This document shows positions 1 to 6,991 of a DNA stretch of 11,446 nucleotides, piece after piece. The stretch covers positions 1 to 11,446 of the forward strand of contig MIBK01000032.1 of NCBI GenBank assembly GCA_001829505.1, read 5' to 3'. The translations under genes were made by a program, and so were the position numbers. The number at the start of each line of letters is the position of its first letter. Within the stretch, counting starts at the first letter, position 1. The notes under the pieces were generated by a model. The model saw nothing but the letters and a program-made list of their open reading frames with translations, did no database searches and was not told the origin of the DNA. Source of the DNA: Spirochaetes bacterium RBG_16_67_19 (GTDB lineage Bacteria; Spirochaetota; Spirochaetia; SZUA-6; DRHE01).

Positions 1-2
1 GG

Positions 3-197
3 TTCGTGGAGATGAAGCCGCGCGACATCGCCGCTCCCCAGACCTTCTTCCAGTGGGACGGCGGCGGGATCGTGCCCTTCTCCGAGGCCTGGCTGCAGGC
101 CGCCCCCTCCCACCATCACACCGCCGCCTACGGCCGCCTCAACCGCCGCATCGCCCTGACCGCCCAGATGGTGGGTCTGGCCCACGCCCAGATCTGA
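3..197 (+). CDS. C-terminal fragment of a probable L-fucose/L-arabinose isomerase-type protein (5' end outside window)
   Basis: The frame is open from the window edge to a TGA, so only about 64 C-terminal residues are visible. The segment GGGIVPFSEAWLQ followed by SHHHTAAYGRLNRRIALTAQMVGL resembles the end of L-fucose/L-arabinose isomerase-like proteins, where a His-rich stretch (HH..A..YG) is followed by a final helix. That family interconverts aldose and ketose sugars using a divalent metal in the cytoplasm. The stop is only 10 bp before the next gene, an amidohydrolase, so the two are probably co-transcribed. No catalytic residue can be verified in so short a piece. The coding status is fairly secure from the coherent composition and spacing; the family name is a tentative reading. 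Confidence 0.55.
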   Translation, partial: FVEMKPRDIAAPQTFFQWDGGGIVPFSEAWLQAAPSHHHTAAYGRLNRRIALTAQMVGLAHAQI

Positions 198-207
198 GCA
201 TCCGGCC

Positions 208-1230
208 ATGACCGAGCAGGAGCGCTACCAGCGCGTGGACCTGCCCTTCTATCGAGAGGAGATCCGGCCGGTATTGCCGCCGACGGTGCTGGATTTCCAC
301 GCCCACGTGTGGAGCCGCGATCACTGGCGCAAAGCCCCGGCTGGAGGCTCTCCCGATGGCAGGTACATGGTCGTGGAGACCGAATACCCGGTAGAGAGCC
401 TAGCCGCCGACGCCCGCGCCATCTTTCCGGACAACGGCTACCGGGCGGTATGCTTCGGCATGCCCACTCCGCAGGCGGACATCGAGTTGACCAACCGCTA
501 CCTGGCGGAGGCCGCCGGGACGGGCTGGCTGCATCCGCTGATGCTGGCCGGCAAGGGCCTGGCCTCACCCGCGGAGCTGGAGCGGGCACTGGCTACGCGC
601 GCCTACAAGGGCTACAAGGTCTTCCTGAACTGGCTGGGCGACGACTACGGGCAGTGCACCATCGAGGACATGCTCAGTCCGGTGGAGATGGGACCGGCCG
701 GGCGGCTGCGCCTGATCGTGCTGCTGCACGTGCCGCGCGCCGGCCGCCTGGCCGACCCGGTCATCCAGGAAGGGGTGCGCGCCCTGGCCCAGGGGTACCC
801 CCGCTCCCAGATCGTGCTGGCCCACTGCGGGCGCTGCTACCTGCCCGACGAGATGTCCCGGGCGGTAGGCTGCCTGAAGGGATTGGACAACGTCTGGCTG
901 GACACCGCCATGGTCATGGACCCCACCGTCCTGCAGATCGTCATGGAGGAGCTGGGCCCCGCCCGGCTGCTGTTCGCCACCGACTTCCCGGTCCCCGCCA
1001 TGCGCGGGCGGCGGGTGTACGCGCTGGATCATTGGGTGGACCTGGTGCTGCCGGGCCCCGAGCCCAGCGCCTACCGCGTGATCACTCCGGACATACGGGC
1101 CAGCTTCATGGCCTACGAGATCGTCCAGGCCATCCGCCGGGCCGGGGAGCGCGCCGGCATCTCCACGGGGGAGCTGGAGGCCATCTTCCACGACAACGGG
1201 GCGCGGCTGCTGGAGCGGGTGGAGGTATAG
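208..1230 (+). CDS. Amidohydrolase family protein (amidohydrolase_2, TIM-barrel metal-dependent hydrolase)
   Basis: A complete 340-residue protein with the expected metal-binding pattern of the amidohydrolase superfamily: HxH near the N-terminus (H31 and H33 in DFHAHVW), a lysine in GYKVFLNW (K137), a barrel histidine in LLHVPR (H174), a second in LAHCGR (H206), and the late aspartate in FATDFP (D259). Its length fits amidohydrolase_2 enzymes, which hydrolyse or decarboxylate small carboxylates or lactones. The C-terminus ends in HDNGARLLE, a version of the usual GNAARLL ending. The substrate cannot be read from sequence; the sugar-isomerase-like fragment just upstream makes a sugar lactone or carbohydrate acid possible, which is inference. 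The ATG at 208 is the first start after the upstream stop; it has no strong Shine-Dalgarno sequence, so translation may be coupled to the preceding gene. Confidence 0.9.
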   Translation: MTEQERYQRVDLPFYREEIRPVLPPTVLDFHAHVWSRDHWRKAPAGGSPDGRYMVVETEYPVESLAADARAIFPDNGYRAVCFGMPTPQADIELTNRYLAEAAGTGWLHPLMLAGKGLASPAELERALATRAYKGYKVFLNWLGDDYGQCTIEDMLSPVEMGPAGRLRLIVLLHVPRAGRLADPVIQEGVRALAQGYPRSQIVLAHCGRCYLPDEMSRAVGCLKGLDNVWLDTAMVMDPTVLQIVMEELGPARLLFATDFPVPAMRGRRVYALDHWVDLVLPGPEPSAYRVITPDIRASFMAYEIVQAIRRAGERAGISTGELEAIFHDNGARLLERVEV

Positions 1231-1233
1231 CGG

Positions 1234-2144
1234 GTGACCGGCAACACGTCCGTGCGCGGGCTATGGTTCCTGGTTCCTGTGGTGCTCTTGTGGGCCTCCA
1301 CTCCGCTGCTGGTATCGGAGGTCTCCAAGGGGCTGTCGATCTGGGAGGCCAATGCCTTGATCTCCGGCTTCAGCACCCTGACCCTGGCCCTGGCCGTGAC
1401 CGCGTTCGGCCGCTGGCCGGCCCTGCGCGCCCTGCGGGGAGGCCAGTTGGCCGCCCTGCTGGGCCTGGGCGCCGGCGCGAACTTCCCCTACACCGCTTTG
1501 TACTACCTGGCTTTCGCCCTGGCGCCGGAGGCGGCCGGGGAGGCGAACATCATCAACTACCTGTGGCCCCTGTGGGTGCTGCTGCTGTCCGTGCCGCTGC
1601 TCAAGGAACCGCTGACCTGGAACAAGGTCCTGGGCATGCTCATCGCCTTCGCCGGCGTGTACCTGCTGGTATCCGGCGGGAACTGGATCCGTTTCCGGAC
1701 GGAAAACCTCCTCGCTTACGCCAGTGCCGCATCGGGAGCCGTTTTCTGGGGTCTGTTCTCCGTGCTCTCCAAGCGGCAGGGGGAGCGGGAGCCGCTGACC
1801 GCCCTGTTCCTGTACCTGGGGGCTTCCTCGTCTGCTTCACGCTCCTGGCTTTGGCCCTGGCCGGCGCCGGAGCCATCCGTCTCACCCCGCCCTCCGGCCG
1901 CGCCTGGCTTATGGTGGCGGCCATAGGCGCCGGGGCCAACGGCCTGGGCGCCCTGTTCTGGGTCCTGACCCTGCGATACAGCGACACGGCCCTGGCCTCC
2001 ACGCTGGTCTACCTGACCCCGTTCGCGGCCCTGCTCTTCCTGGCCGTGTTCCGCGGCACCCCCATCCGGCCGCTGCAGCTGGCCGCCCTGGCCCTGATCC
2101 TGGGCGGCCCGCTGCTGGAGCGCTTCGCCCGGCGCCTCTCCTAG
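1234..2144 (+). pseudogene. EamA/DMT-family transporter, split by a single-base frameshift near 1819-1823
   Basis: The first part reads from a GTG at 1234 that sits 7 nt after GGAGGT (1221-1226). It gives six hydrophobic segments including NYLWPLWVLLLS, typical of drug/metabolite transporters of the YddG/EamA type. After LTALFLYLG the frame degenerates into Ser/Trp/Pro-rich sequence and stops at 1926. From about 1821 the neighbouring frame continues naturally with GGFLVCFTLLALALAGAG, then four more helices ending at 2144. The join falls in a run of five G; a sixth would restore one protein of about 303 residues with ten helices, the normal family size. It would export a small metabolite across the inner membrane. 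Whether the frameshift is a true mutation or a sequencing error cannot be decided here; the intact second half favours an error or a recent event. Confidence 0.85.
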
Positions 2145-2199
2145 AGATCCCGCCCTTCCGCTTGCTCCGGCAAACAAGGCCCCGGAGGTTGCCGGTATA

Positions 2200-2229
2200 T
2201 TGACTTGCAATATATAGTATGTCTATATA
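2200..2229 (+). promoter_or_regulatory. Predicted sigma-70-type promoter of the terpenoid operon
   Basis: TTGACT at 2200-2205 and TATATA at 2224-2229 are separated by 18 bp in an AT-rich island within otherwise GC-rich DNA. A transcript starting about seven bases after the -10 would begin near 2236, only a few bases before the ATG at 2240, giving an essentially leaderless mRNA. A 25-bp inverted repeat (2208-2232) covers the spacer and the -10 box, the position expected for a repressor that blocks RNA polymerase. The start point is inferred, not measured. Confidence 0.65.
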
Positions 2230-2232
2230 TTG
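2208..2232 (+). promoter_or_regulatory. Predicted PadR operator of the terpenoid operon (10-bp perfect inverted repeat)
   Basis: The arms CAATATATAG (2208-2217) and CTATATATTG (2223-2232) are exact reverse complements around the 5-nt centre TATGT. The inner core TATATAG-N5-CTATATA recurs, with one change, before the padR gene at 10140-10162 with the same 5-nt spacing. PadR-family proteins bind dimeric AT-rich inverted repeats and usually repress their own promoters, so the most economical reading is that the window's PadR protein controls this operon. The repeat and the match are seen directly; protein binding is inferred. Confidence 0.7.
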
Positions 2233-2239
2233 ATATTCT

Positions 2240-3262
2240 ATGCATCGGCAAGCCGATAGCGACCGGGAACAGCTGCGCCGCGACATCACCGCCGCTCTGC
2301 AGGACCTGCTGGCGGACAGGCGGCTGCCCCTCTACGACCTGATGAGGTTCCATTTCGGCTGGACCGACGAAAACGGCGCGCCGACGCGGGCCGGTGCGGG
2401 CAAGATGCTCCGCCCCACCCTGTGCCTGATGGCCTGTGAGGCGGCCGGCGGAAGACGCGAGCGGGCACTGCCGGCGGCGGCCGCCATCGAGCTGGTGCAC
2501 AACTTCTCCCTGGTGCACGATGACGTGCAGGACGACGACCGGGAAAGGCGGGGCCGCCCGACCGTCTGGAGCCTGTGGGGCAAGCCGCAGGCGATCAATG
2601 TCGGCACGGCCATGCGCATCCTGGCCAGCCTGGCCCTGGAGCGGCTGGAGCTTCCCGCCGCCAGGATCCTGCAGGTCACTGACTGCCTGGACCGGGCCAC
2701 GCTGCGGCTGATCGAGGGCCAATACCAGGACATCAGCTTCGAAACCCGGAGCTCGGTCAGCACGACCGAGTATCTGCAGATGATCCGCGGCAAAACGGCC
2801 GAGCTGATCGCCGCCGCGCTGGAAATCGGGGCGCTCGTCGGCGGCGAAGACCCTCAGGCGCCCCGGCGGCTGCACGAGCTGGGGCTGGCCCTGGGCCTGG
2901 CCTTCCAGATCCGGGACGACATCCTGGGGATCTGGGGGGACAGCGCCCTGACGGGGAAACCGACGGGCTCCGACATCGCGCGCAGAAAAAAAACCTACCC
3001 GCTGGTGTTCGCCTGGGGGAGGGCGGAAGGCAGAGCCGGCGAGCGGCTGCGGCAGCTCTACGAGTCCCCCGTATTGGGGCTGGAGCAGGTCTTGGAGGTG
3101 GCGTCCCTGCTGGAGGAGCTCGGCTCCCGGGCGGCCGCCCAGGAGCTGGTCGAAAGGTACAGCCTGGAAGCGCTGACGTTGTTGGGGGGACTCGGTTTTC
3201 CCGCGCAGGCATCCGCCGGATTCCGGCAAATGATCACCAGCCTCGTCGGCCGCAGCGCTTGA
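2240..3262 (+). CDS. Polyprenyl diphosphate synthase (short-chain, GGPP/FPP synthase-like)
   Basis: A 340-residue trans-prenyltransferase that extends allylic diphosphates with isopentenyl diphosphate in the cytoplasm. Hallmarks are GKMLRP, the first aspartate-rich motif DDVQD at 94-98 inside LVHDDVQDDDRERRG, the GKPTGSD loop, and the second aspartate-rich region DDILGIWGD at 226-234, where the usual DDxxD ends in Gly, as in many bacterial IdsA-like enzymes. There is no insertion in the first motif, and the fifth residue before it is F89 with Ser at the fourth. By the rules for archaeal-type enzymes this suggests a C15-C20 product; it is only a prediction. The ATG at 2240 lacks a Shine-Dalgarno sequence and lies almost on the predicted transcription start. 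It is the first gene of the operon and would supply the substrate chain for the downstream cyclase. Confidence 0.93.
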   Translation: MHRQADSDREQLRRDITAALQDLLADRRLPLYDLMRFHFGWTDENGAPTRAGAGKMLRPTLCLMACEAAGGRRERALPAAAAIELVHNFSLVHDDVQDDDRERRGRPTVWSLWGKPQAINVGTAMRILASLALERLELPAARILQVTDCLDRATLRLIEGQYQDISFETRSSVSTTEYLQMIRGKTAELIAAALEIGALVGGEDPQAPRRLHELGLALGLAFQIRDDILGIWGDSALTGKPTGSDIARRKKTYPLVFAWGRAEGRAGERLRQLYESPVLGLEQVLEVASLLEELGSRAAAQELVERYSLEALTLLGGLGFPAQASAGFRQMITSLVGRSA

Positions 3263-3285
3263 GCAGGAGCGCAAACCGCGCTCCC

Positions 3286-3293
3286 AAGGAGGT
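3286..3293 (+). promoter_or_regulatory. Shine-Dalgarno sequence fixing the cyclase start
   Basis: AAGGAGGT lies 7 nt before the ATG at 3301. The frame is also open from a TTG at 3259 that would overlap the preceding gene, but this near-perfect ribosome binding site selects 3301. Confidence 0.8.
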
Positions 3294-3300
3294 CGAGCAC

Positions 3301-5676
3301 ATGAAAAGCACAGCTGCCCCTAGGCCCCTGGACCGTCAGGCCAGGCTCCTGCGGTCCATCCGCAGGGCACAGGACGCCCTGCTCCGCCGCCAGCACCCGG
3401 ATGGGTACTGGGCCGGCCCCCTGGAGGCCGACGTGAGCGTAGGGGCGGGGTACATACCGTTGATGTTCCTGCTCACCGGCCGGGTCCCGGAACCTCAGTC
3501 GGAAAGAATCGCCTCCCACCTGCTTTCCCGGCAGAGCCCCGACGGTTCCTGGCCTTCCTATTTCGGCGGCCCTGGGGATCTCAGCGTGAGCGTCCAGGCC
3601 TACTTCGCCCTCAAGCTGGCAGGCCTGAAGCCCGGGCAACCCGGAATGCGGACGGCCCGGGAGTTCATCCGCCGGGCCGGCGGCATTGAGGGGGTGAACA
3701 CGATCACCCGCATCTGGCTGGCCCTGTTCGGCCAGGTGAGCTGGGAGGAAGTCCCGACCATCCCGCCTGAGCTGATCCTGCTGCCCTCTTGGGCGCCGCT
3801 GAACATCTACGAGTTCGCCAGCTGGTCGAGGGCCACGATCGTGGCCCTCATGGCCATCATCGCGCTGCGCCCCGTCAGTCCGGTTCCCGCTTCCGCCTCC
3901 CTGCAGGATATTTCCATTGGAGGCAACGGGAAGAGTCCGGGGGAAAGCAGGCCGTCCCCGTCCAGGCGAGGCTGGGAGGCCGTCTTCCTGCGGCTGGACC
4001 GCCTGCTGAAAGCCTGGGAGGCAAGCCCCCTCAAGCCGCTGCGCCGCAGCGCCCTGCGGAAAATCGAGGAATGGATCCTGGCCCACCAGGAGGAGGACGG
4101 CAGCTGGGGCGGCATCCTGCTGCCCTGGGTCTACTCGCTGATCGCCTTGAAGAGCCTGGGCCGGCCGGCGCAGGACCCGGTCATCCGCAAGAGCCTCCTT
4201 GGGCTGGAGAGCTTCTTCATCGAGGAAAAGGGCGGGCTCTGGCTGCAGCCGGCGACCTCCCCGGTCTGGGACACCGCCTGGAGCGTGATCGCCCTGCGCG
4301 AGTCCGGGCTTCCCGCGGACCACCCTGCGCTGCGCAGAGCCGCCGGGTGGCTGATGAAGCAGGAAATCCGCCGCCAAGGGGACTGGTCGGTCAAGAATCC
4401 GCGAACCCCGCCGGGGTGCTGGGCCTTTGAGTTCGTCAACAGGTTCTACCCGGACCTGGACGACACGGCCATCGTTCCGCGCGCTCTGCTTCGGGTTCGA
4501 TTGGACGGGCCGGAGGAGGAAAGAAAACAGGAGGCCATCCGGCGGGCCGCCGCCTGGGTCCGGGCCATGCAGTGCAAGGACGGAGGCTGGGCGGCCTTCG
4601 ACAGGGACAACAACCGGCGCATCCTGTCCCACGTGCCCTACGGGGACTTCATGACGCCCCTGGATCCGGCCAGCCCCGACGTCACCGCGCACGTATTGGA
4701 GCTGCTCTGCGAGCTGGGCAACGGCAGCCCTGCCGTTTCCGCGGGTATCCGCTACCTGCGGCGGCGGCAGGAACCGGACGGGGCCTGGTACGGGCGCTGG
4801 GGCGTCAACTACCTCTACGGCACCGGCTTGAGCCTGGCGGCGCTGGCGGCCGCCGGTGAGCAGCCGGAAGAAGTCTGGATTCAGAAGGCCCTGGCCTGGC
4901 TGGAGGCCTGCCAGAACCCCGACGGCGGCTGGGGCGAGTCCTGCCACAGCTACGACGAGCCGAGTCTGCGGGGCCAGGGCCCGAGCACGGCCTCCCAGTC
5001 GGCCTGGGCCCTGCTGGGGCTGCGCGTCTCCACCTCCAACCGGAAATCCGCCTCCCTCCGCCTGCAGAGGGGAATCGACTACCTGGTGGCGAGCCAGCGA
5101 TCCGACGGCCAGTGGCTGGAACAGGAATACACCGGGACCGGCTTCCCGCGGGCCTTCTACCTGCGCTACGACCTGTACCGCCTGTACTTCCCCCTGCTGG
5201 CCCTGGCCAGGTGCGGGAATGCGCCGTCGGACTTGAGCGAGCCGGAGCGGCTCATGTCCCGGATTCCGCCCGGGCAGCGCGTCCTGCTGGTTTCCCATTG
5301 CCTGCGCAAGAGCTCCGGCTGCCAAGCCGTGCAGGGCAAGTGGGGATTGGAATGCAGGCACTGCACGCAAACCTGCGCGGTGCACAGGCTGAGCGAAGCG
5401 GCCCGCCGCAGGGGCTACAAGGGGGTGTGCATCGCCCCGGGAGGAAGCATGGCGTTGAGCTACGTCCGCCGGACTCAGCCCAGGGGCATCGTGGCCGTTG
5501 CCTGCCGCAAGGAGCTGGAGCAGGGGATGCAGGCCGTGAGCGCCGCGGCCGCCTCCTCCGCGGTCCGCCCCGCCGTTCTGGCGATTCCCCTCACCAAGGA
5601 CGGATGCGTGGACACCGAGGTGGACGTGCCGCGCGCCCTGCAGACCATCGAGTTGGGAGGAACCCCGAATGTCTGA
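3301..5676 (+). CDS. shc: Squalene-hopene cyclase fused to a C-terminal DUF116 domain
   Basis: This 791-residue protein is about 130-150 residues longer than a usual squalene-hopene cyclase. Residues 1 to about 640 are a full cyclase: repeated QW-type motifs (RRQHPDGYW at 29-37, QNPDGGWGE), the catalytic DLDD (385-388, matching DxDD), WD at 323-324, FASW (W175), DVTAH (D460/H464), GRWGVNYLYGTG (W500), and the TGTGFPRAFYLRYDLY ending with F615, F619, Y623 and Y626. All align with known active-site positions of the Alicyclobacillus enzyme; the Y420 position reads Phe (GGWAAFD). Residues about 655-791 form a DUF116 domain: VLLVSHCL, five cysteines at 667, 674, 685, 688 and 692, APGGSMAL, VAVACRKEL (C735) and DGCVDTEVD (C769). 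Such cysteines suggest metal or Fe-S binding. Cyclases of this class are monotopic membrane proteins; the substrate (squalene or another prenyl chain) is not determined. It overlaps the next gene by 8 bp. Confidence 0.95.
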   Translation: MKSTAAPRPLDRQARLLRSIRRAQDALLRRQHPDGYWAGPLEADVSVGAGYIPLMFLLTGRVPEPQSERIASHLLSRQSPDGSWPSYFGGPGDLSVSVQAYFALKLAGLKPGQPGMRTAREFIRRAGGIEGVNTITRIWLALFGQVSWEEVPTIPPELILLPSWAPLNIYEFASWSRATIVALMAIIALRPVSPVPASASLQDISIGGNGKSPGESRPSPSRRGWEAVFLRLDRLLKAWEASPLKPLRRSALRKIEEWILAHQEEDGSWGGILLPWVYSLIALKSLGRPAQDPVIRKSLLGLESFFIEEKGGLWLQPATSPVWDTAWSVIALRESGLPADHPALRRAAGWLMKQEIRRQGDWSVKNPRTPPGCWAFEFVNRFYPDLDDTAIVPRALLRVRLDGPEEERKQEAIRRAAAWVRAMQCKDGGWAAFDRDNNRRILSHVPYGDFMTPLDPASPDVTAHVLELLCELGNGSPAVSAGIRYLRRRQEPDGAWYGRWGVNYLYGTGLSLAALAAAGEQPEEVWIQKALAWLEACQNPDGGWGESCHSYDEPSLRGQGPSTASQSAWALLGLRVSTSNRKSASLRLQRGIDYLVASQRSDGQWLEQEYTGTGFPRAFYLRYDLYRLYFPLLALARCGNAPSDLSEPERLMSRIPPGQRVLLVSHCLRKSSGCQAVQGKWGLECRHCTQTCAVHRLSEAARRRGYKGVCIAPGGSMALSYVRRTQPRGIVAVACRKELEQGMQAVSAAAASSAVRPAVLAIPLTKDGCVDTEVDVPRALQTIELGGTPNV

Positions 5677-6991
5677 AATAGGCATCAGCGACATCGCCCT
5701 TTACCTGCCCTGCAACCGCATCGGCGTTCACACCATCGCCGAGCGCCGCTGCGAGGAACAGCCCGAGCTGGCCCGGCACCTCGAACGGGCCATCACCACT
5801 ACCGGGCAGAAGTCCTTGCGGTTCCCATGCGCCAGGGAGGACACCGCCACCATGGGCGCCGAGGCGGCCCTGCGGCTGCTGCAGGCCAATCCGCGGATCG
5901 ACCTGGGCGCGCTCCGCTTCCTGACGGTGGGAACCGAGACGGCCGTGGACCACGCCAAGCCGGCCTCGGCCTACGTCCAGGGAATGCTGCGGCAGGCCGG
6001 CCTGGAGCTGCCCGCCTCGCTGTCCTCGTTCCAGGTCCAGCACGCCTGCGCCGGCGGCACCCTGGCCCTGCTCTCCGTCGGGGCCTTGCTGCAACAAAGC
6101 GCCGCGGAGGGGGAAATCGGCATCGTGATCTGCTCCGACGTGGCCCGCTACGAGCCGCGCACCACCGCCGAGATCACCCAGGGGGCCGGCGCGGCCGCGC
6201 TCCTGGTGGAGCGTTCGCCGAAGCTCGTCGAACTGGACCTGGCGACGGCCGGCTTCTACTCCAGCGACGTGGACGACTTCTTCCGTCCCCTGGGTTCGGG
6301 GACGGCCCGGGTCAAGGGGGCGTACTCGCTGAAGTGCTACAGCGAAGGTCTGGAAGAGGCCTTCTTCGACCACTGCCGCCGCCGCGGCGAACAGCCGGCA
6401 GCGGTGCTCAACTCCACGGATTACTTCGTGCTGCACACGCCGTTCCGCAACCTGCCCGAGATCGTGATGCTGCGGCTGCTATCCCGGGTCCTGGGGACCA
6501 ACCCCGAGTCGGGCAGGGAGTTCCTGCGGCAGCGGGGCTTCGAGGCCTCGCTGGGCGCCGTCGCCGAAGTCGGCAACACCTACACCGGATCTCTGTTCTT
6601 CTGCCTGGCGACCACGCTCGCCGATCGCTACCGGGAGCAGGGAGAGGGTATAGCCGGGCGCTCCGTGCTGATGGCATCCTACGGATCGGGAAACACGATG
6701 ACGGTCCTTTCGGCCCGGATCGCCGCCGAGGCCCCCCGGCTCATCGCCCGCTGGGACATCGAGGGCCTGCTGGCCGGCGGCCGCGCGGCCAGCTGGGAGT
6801 GCTATGCCCGCTGGATGGGCACCAACGGCCACGGACCGGACCTGCACGCCTGCACGCAGGCGGACTACCGGCATCCCGGCCGCTACTACCTGCGCAACCT
6901 GCGCGAGGACGGCTATCGGGAATACGGCTGCAAACCAACCGCCGACCGGCAGGAGCCGCTGGCGGCCGATGCCTCCGGAGGGCGGGGATGA
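5669..6991 (+). CDS. HMG-CoA synthase-family enzyme
   Basis: A 440-residue thiolase-superfamily protein. The catalytic triad of HMG-CoA synthases is present: Glu90 in VGTETAVDHAKP, Cys127 in QHACAGG, and His256 in YFVLHTPF. Family landmarks follow: TQGAGAAALLV, VDDFFRPLGS, YSLKCYSEGLEEAF, and a C-terminal RYYLRNLREDGYREY typical of the family's last helix. These enzymes condense acetyl-CoA with acetoacetyl-CoA (mevalonate pathway) or act on acyl carrier protein-bound beta-keto groups in polyketide beta-branching. The protein is somewhat longer than most bacterial mevalonate-pathway versions. The ATG at 5669 has GGGAGGA at 5654-5660. It overlaps the cyclase gene by 8 bp and the next gene by 4 bp (ATGA), indicating translational coupling. 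No carrier-protein gene is nearby, so feeding mevalonate to isoprenoid synthesis is the simplest role; a tailoring condensation on a terpenoid is possible. Confidence 0.9.
   Translation: MSEIGISDIALYLPCNRIGVHTIAERRCEEQPELARHLERAITTTGQKSLRFPCAREDTATMGAEAALRLLQANPRIDLGALRFLTVGTETAVDHAKPASAYVQGMLRQAGLELPASLSSFQVQHACAGGTLALLSVGALLQQSAAEGEIGIVICSDVARYEPRTTAEITQGAGAAALLVERSPKLVELDLATAGFYSSDVDDFFRPLGSGTARVKGAYSLKCYSEGLEEAFFDHCRRRGEQPAAVLNSTDYFVLHTPFRNLPEIVMLRLLSRVLGTNPESGREFLRQRGFEASLGAVAEVGNTYTGSLFFCLATTLADRYREQGEGIAGRSVLMASYGSGNTMTVLSARIAAEAPRLIARWDIEGLLAGGRAASWECYARWMGTNGHGPDLHACTQADYRHPGRYYLRNLREDGYREYGCKPTADRQEPLAADASGGRG

Noticed and set aside
309..1800. A long + strand open frame running beneath the amidohydrolase and first half of the transporter
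   Set aside because: Its translation is Arg/Gly/Pro-rich and lacks any family features; it is a GC-driven shadow. Only its tail after about 1821 is real, as the second half of the frameshifted transporter.
2167..2195. CCGGCAA/TTGCCGG inverted repeat after the transporter, as a terminator
   Set aside because: The arms are only 7 bp around a 15-nt loop and no T run follows, so termination is not supported.
3900..3970. A possible insertion in the cyclase between its N-terminal repeats
   Set aside because: Squalene-hopene cyclases generally have a variable linker here before the next QW repeat, so it is within normal family variation.
3058..5694. An 878-codon minus-strand open frame opposite the cyclase gene
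   Set aside because: Composition is Gly/Ala/Arg/Gln-rich without domains, while the opposite strand encodes a perfectly conserved cyclase. It is an antisense shadow in GC-rich DNA.
5827..6987. Upstream extension of the 605-residue protein's frame to 5827
   Set aside because: The extension lies wholly inside the HMG-CoA synthase gene and is Arg/Gly-rich; the ATG at 6988 overlapping the stop is the natural start.
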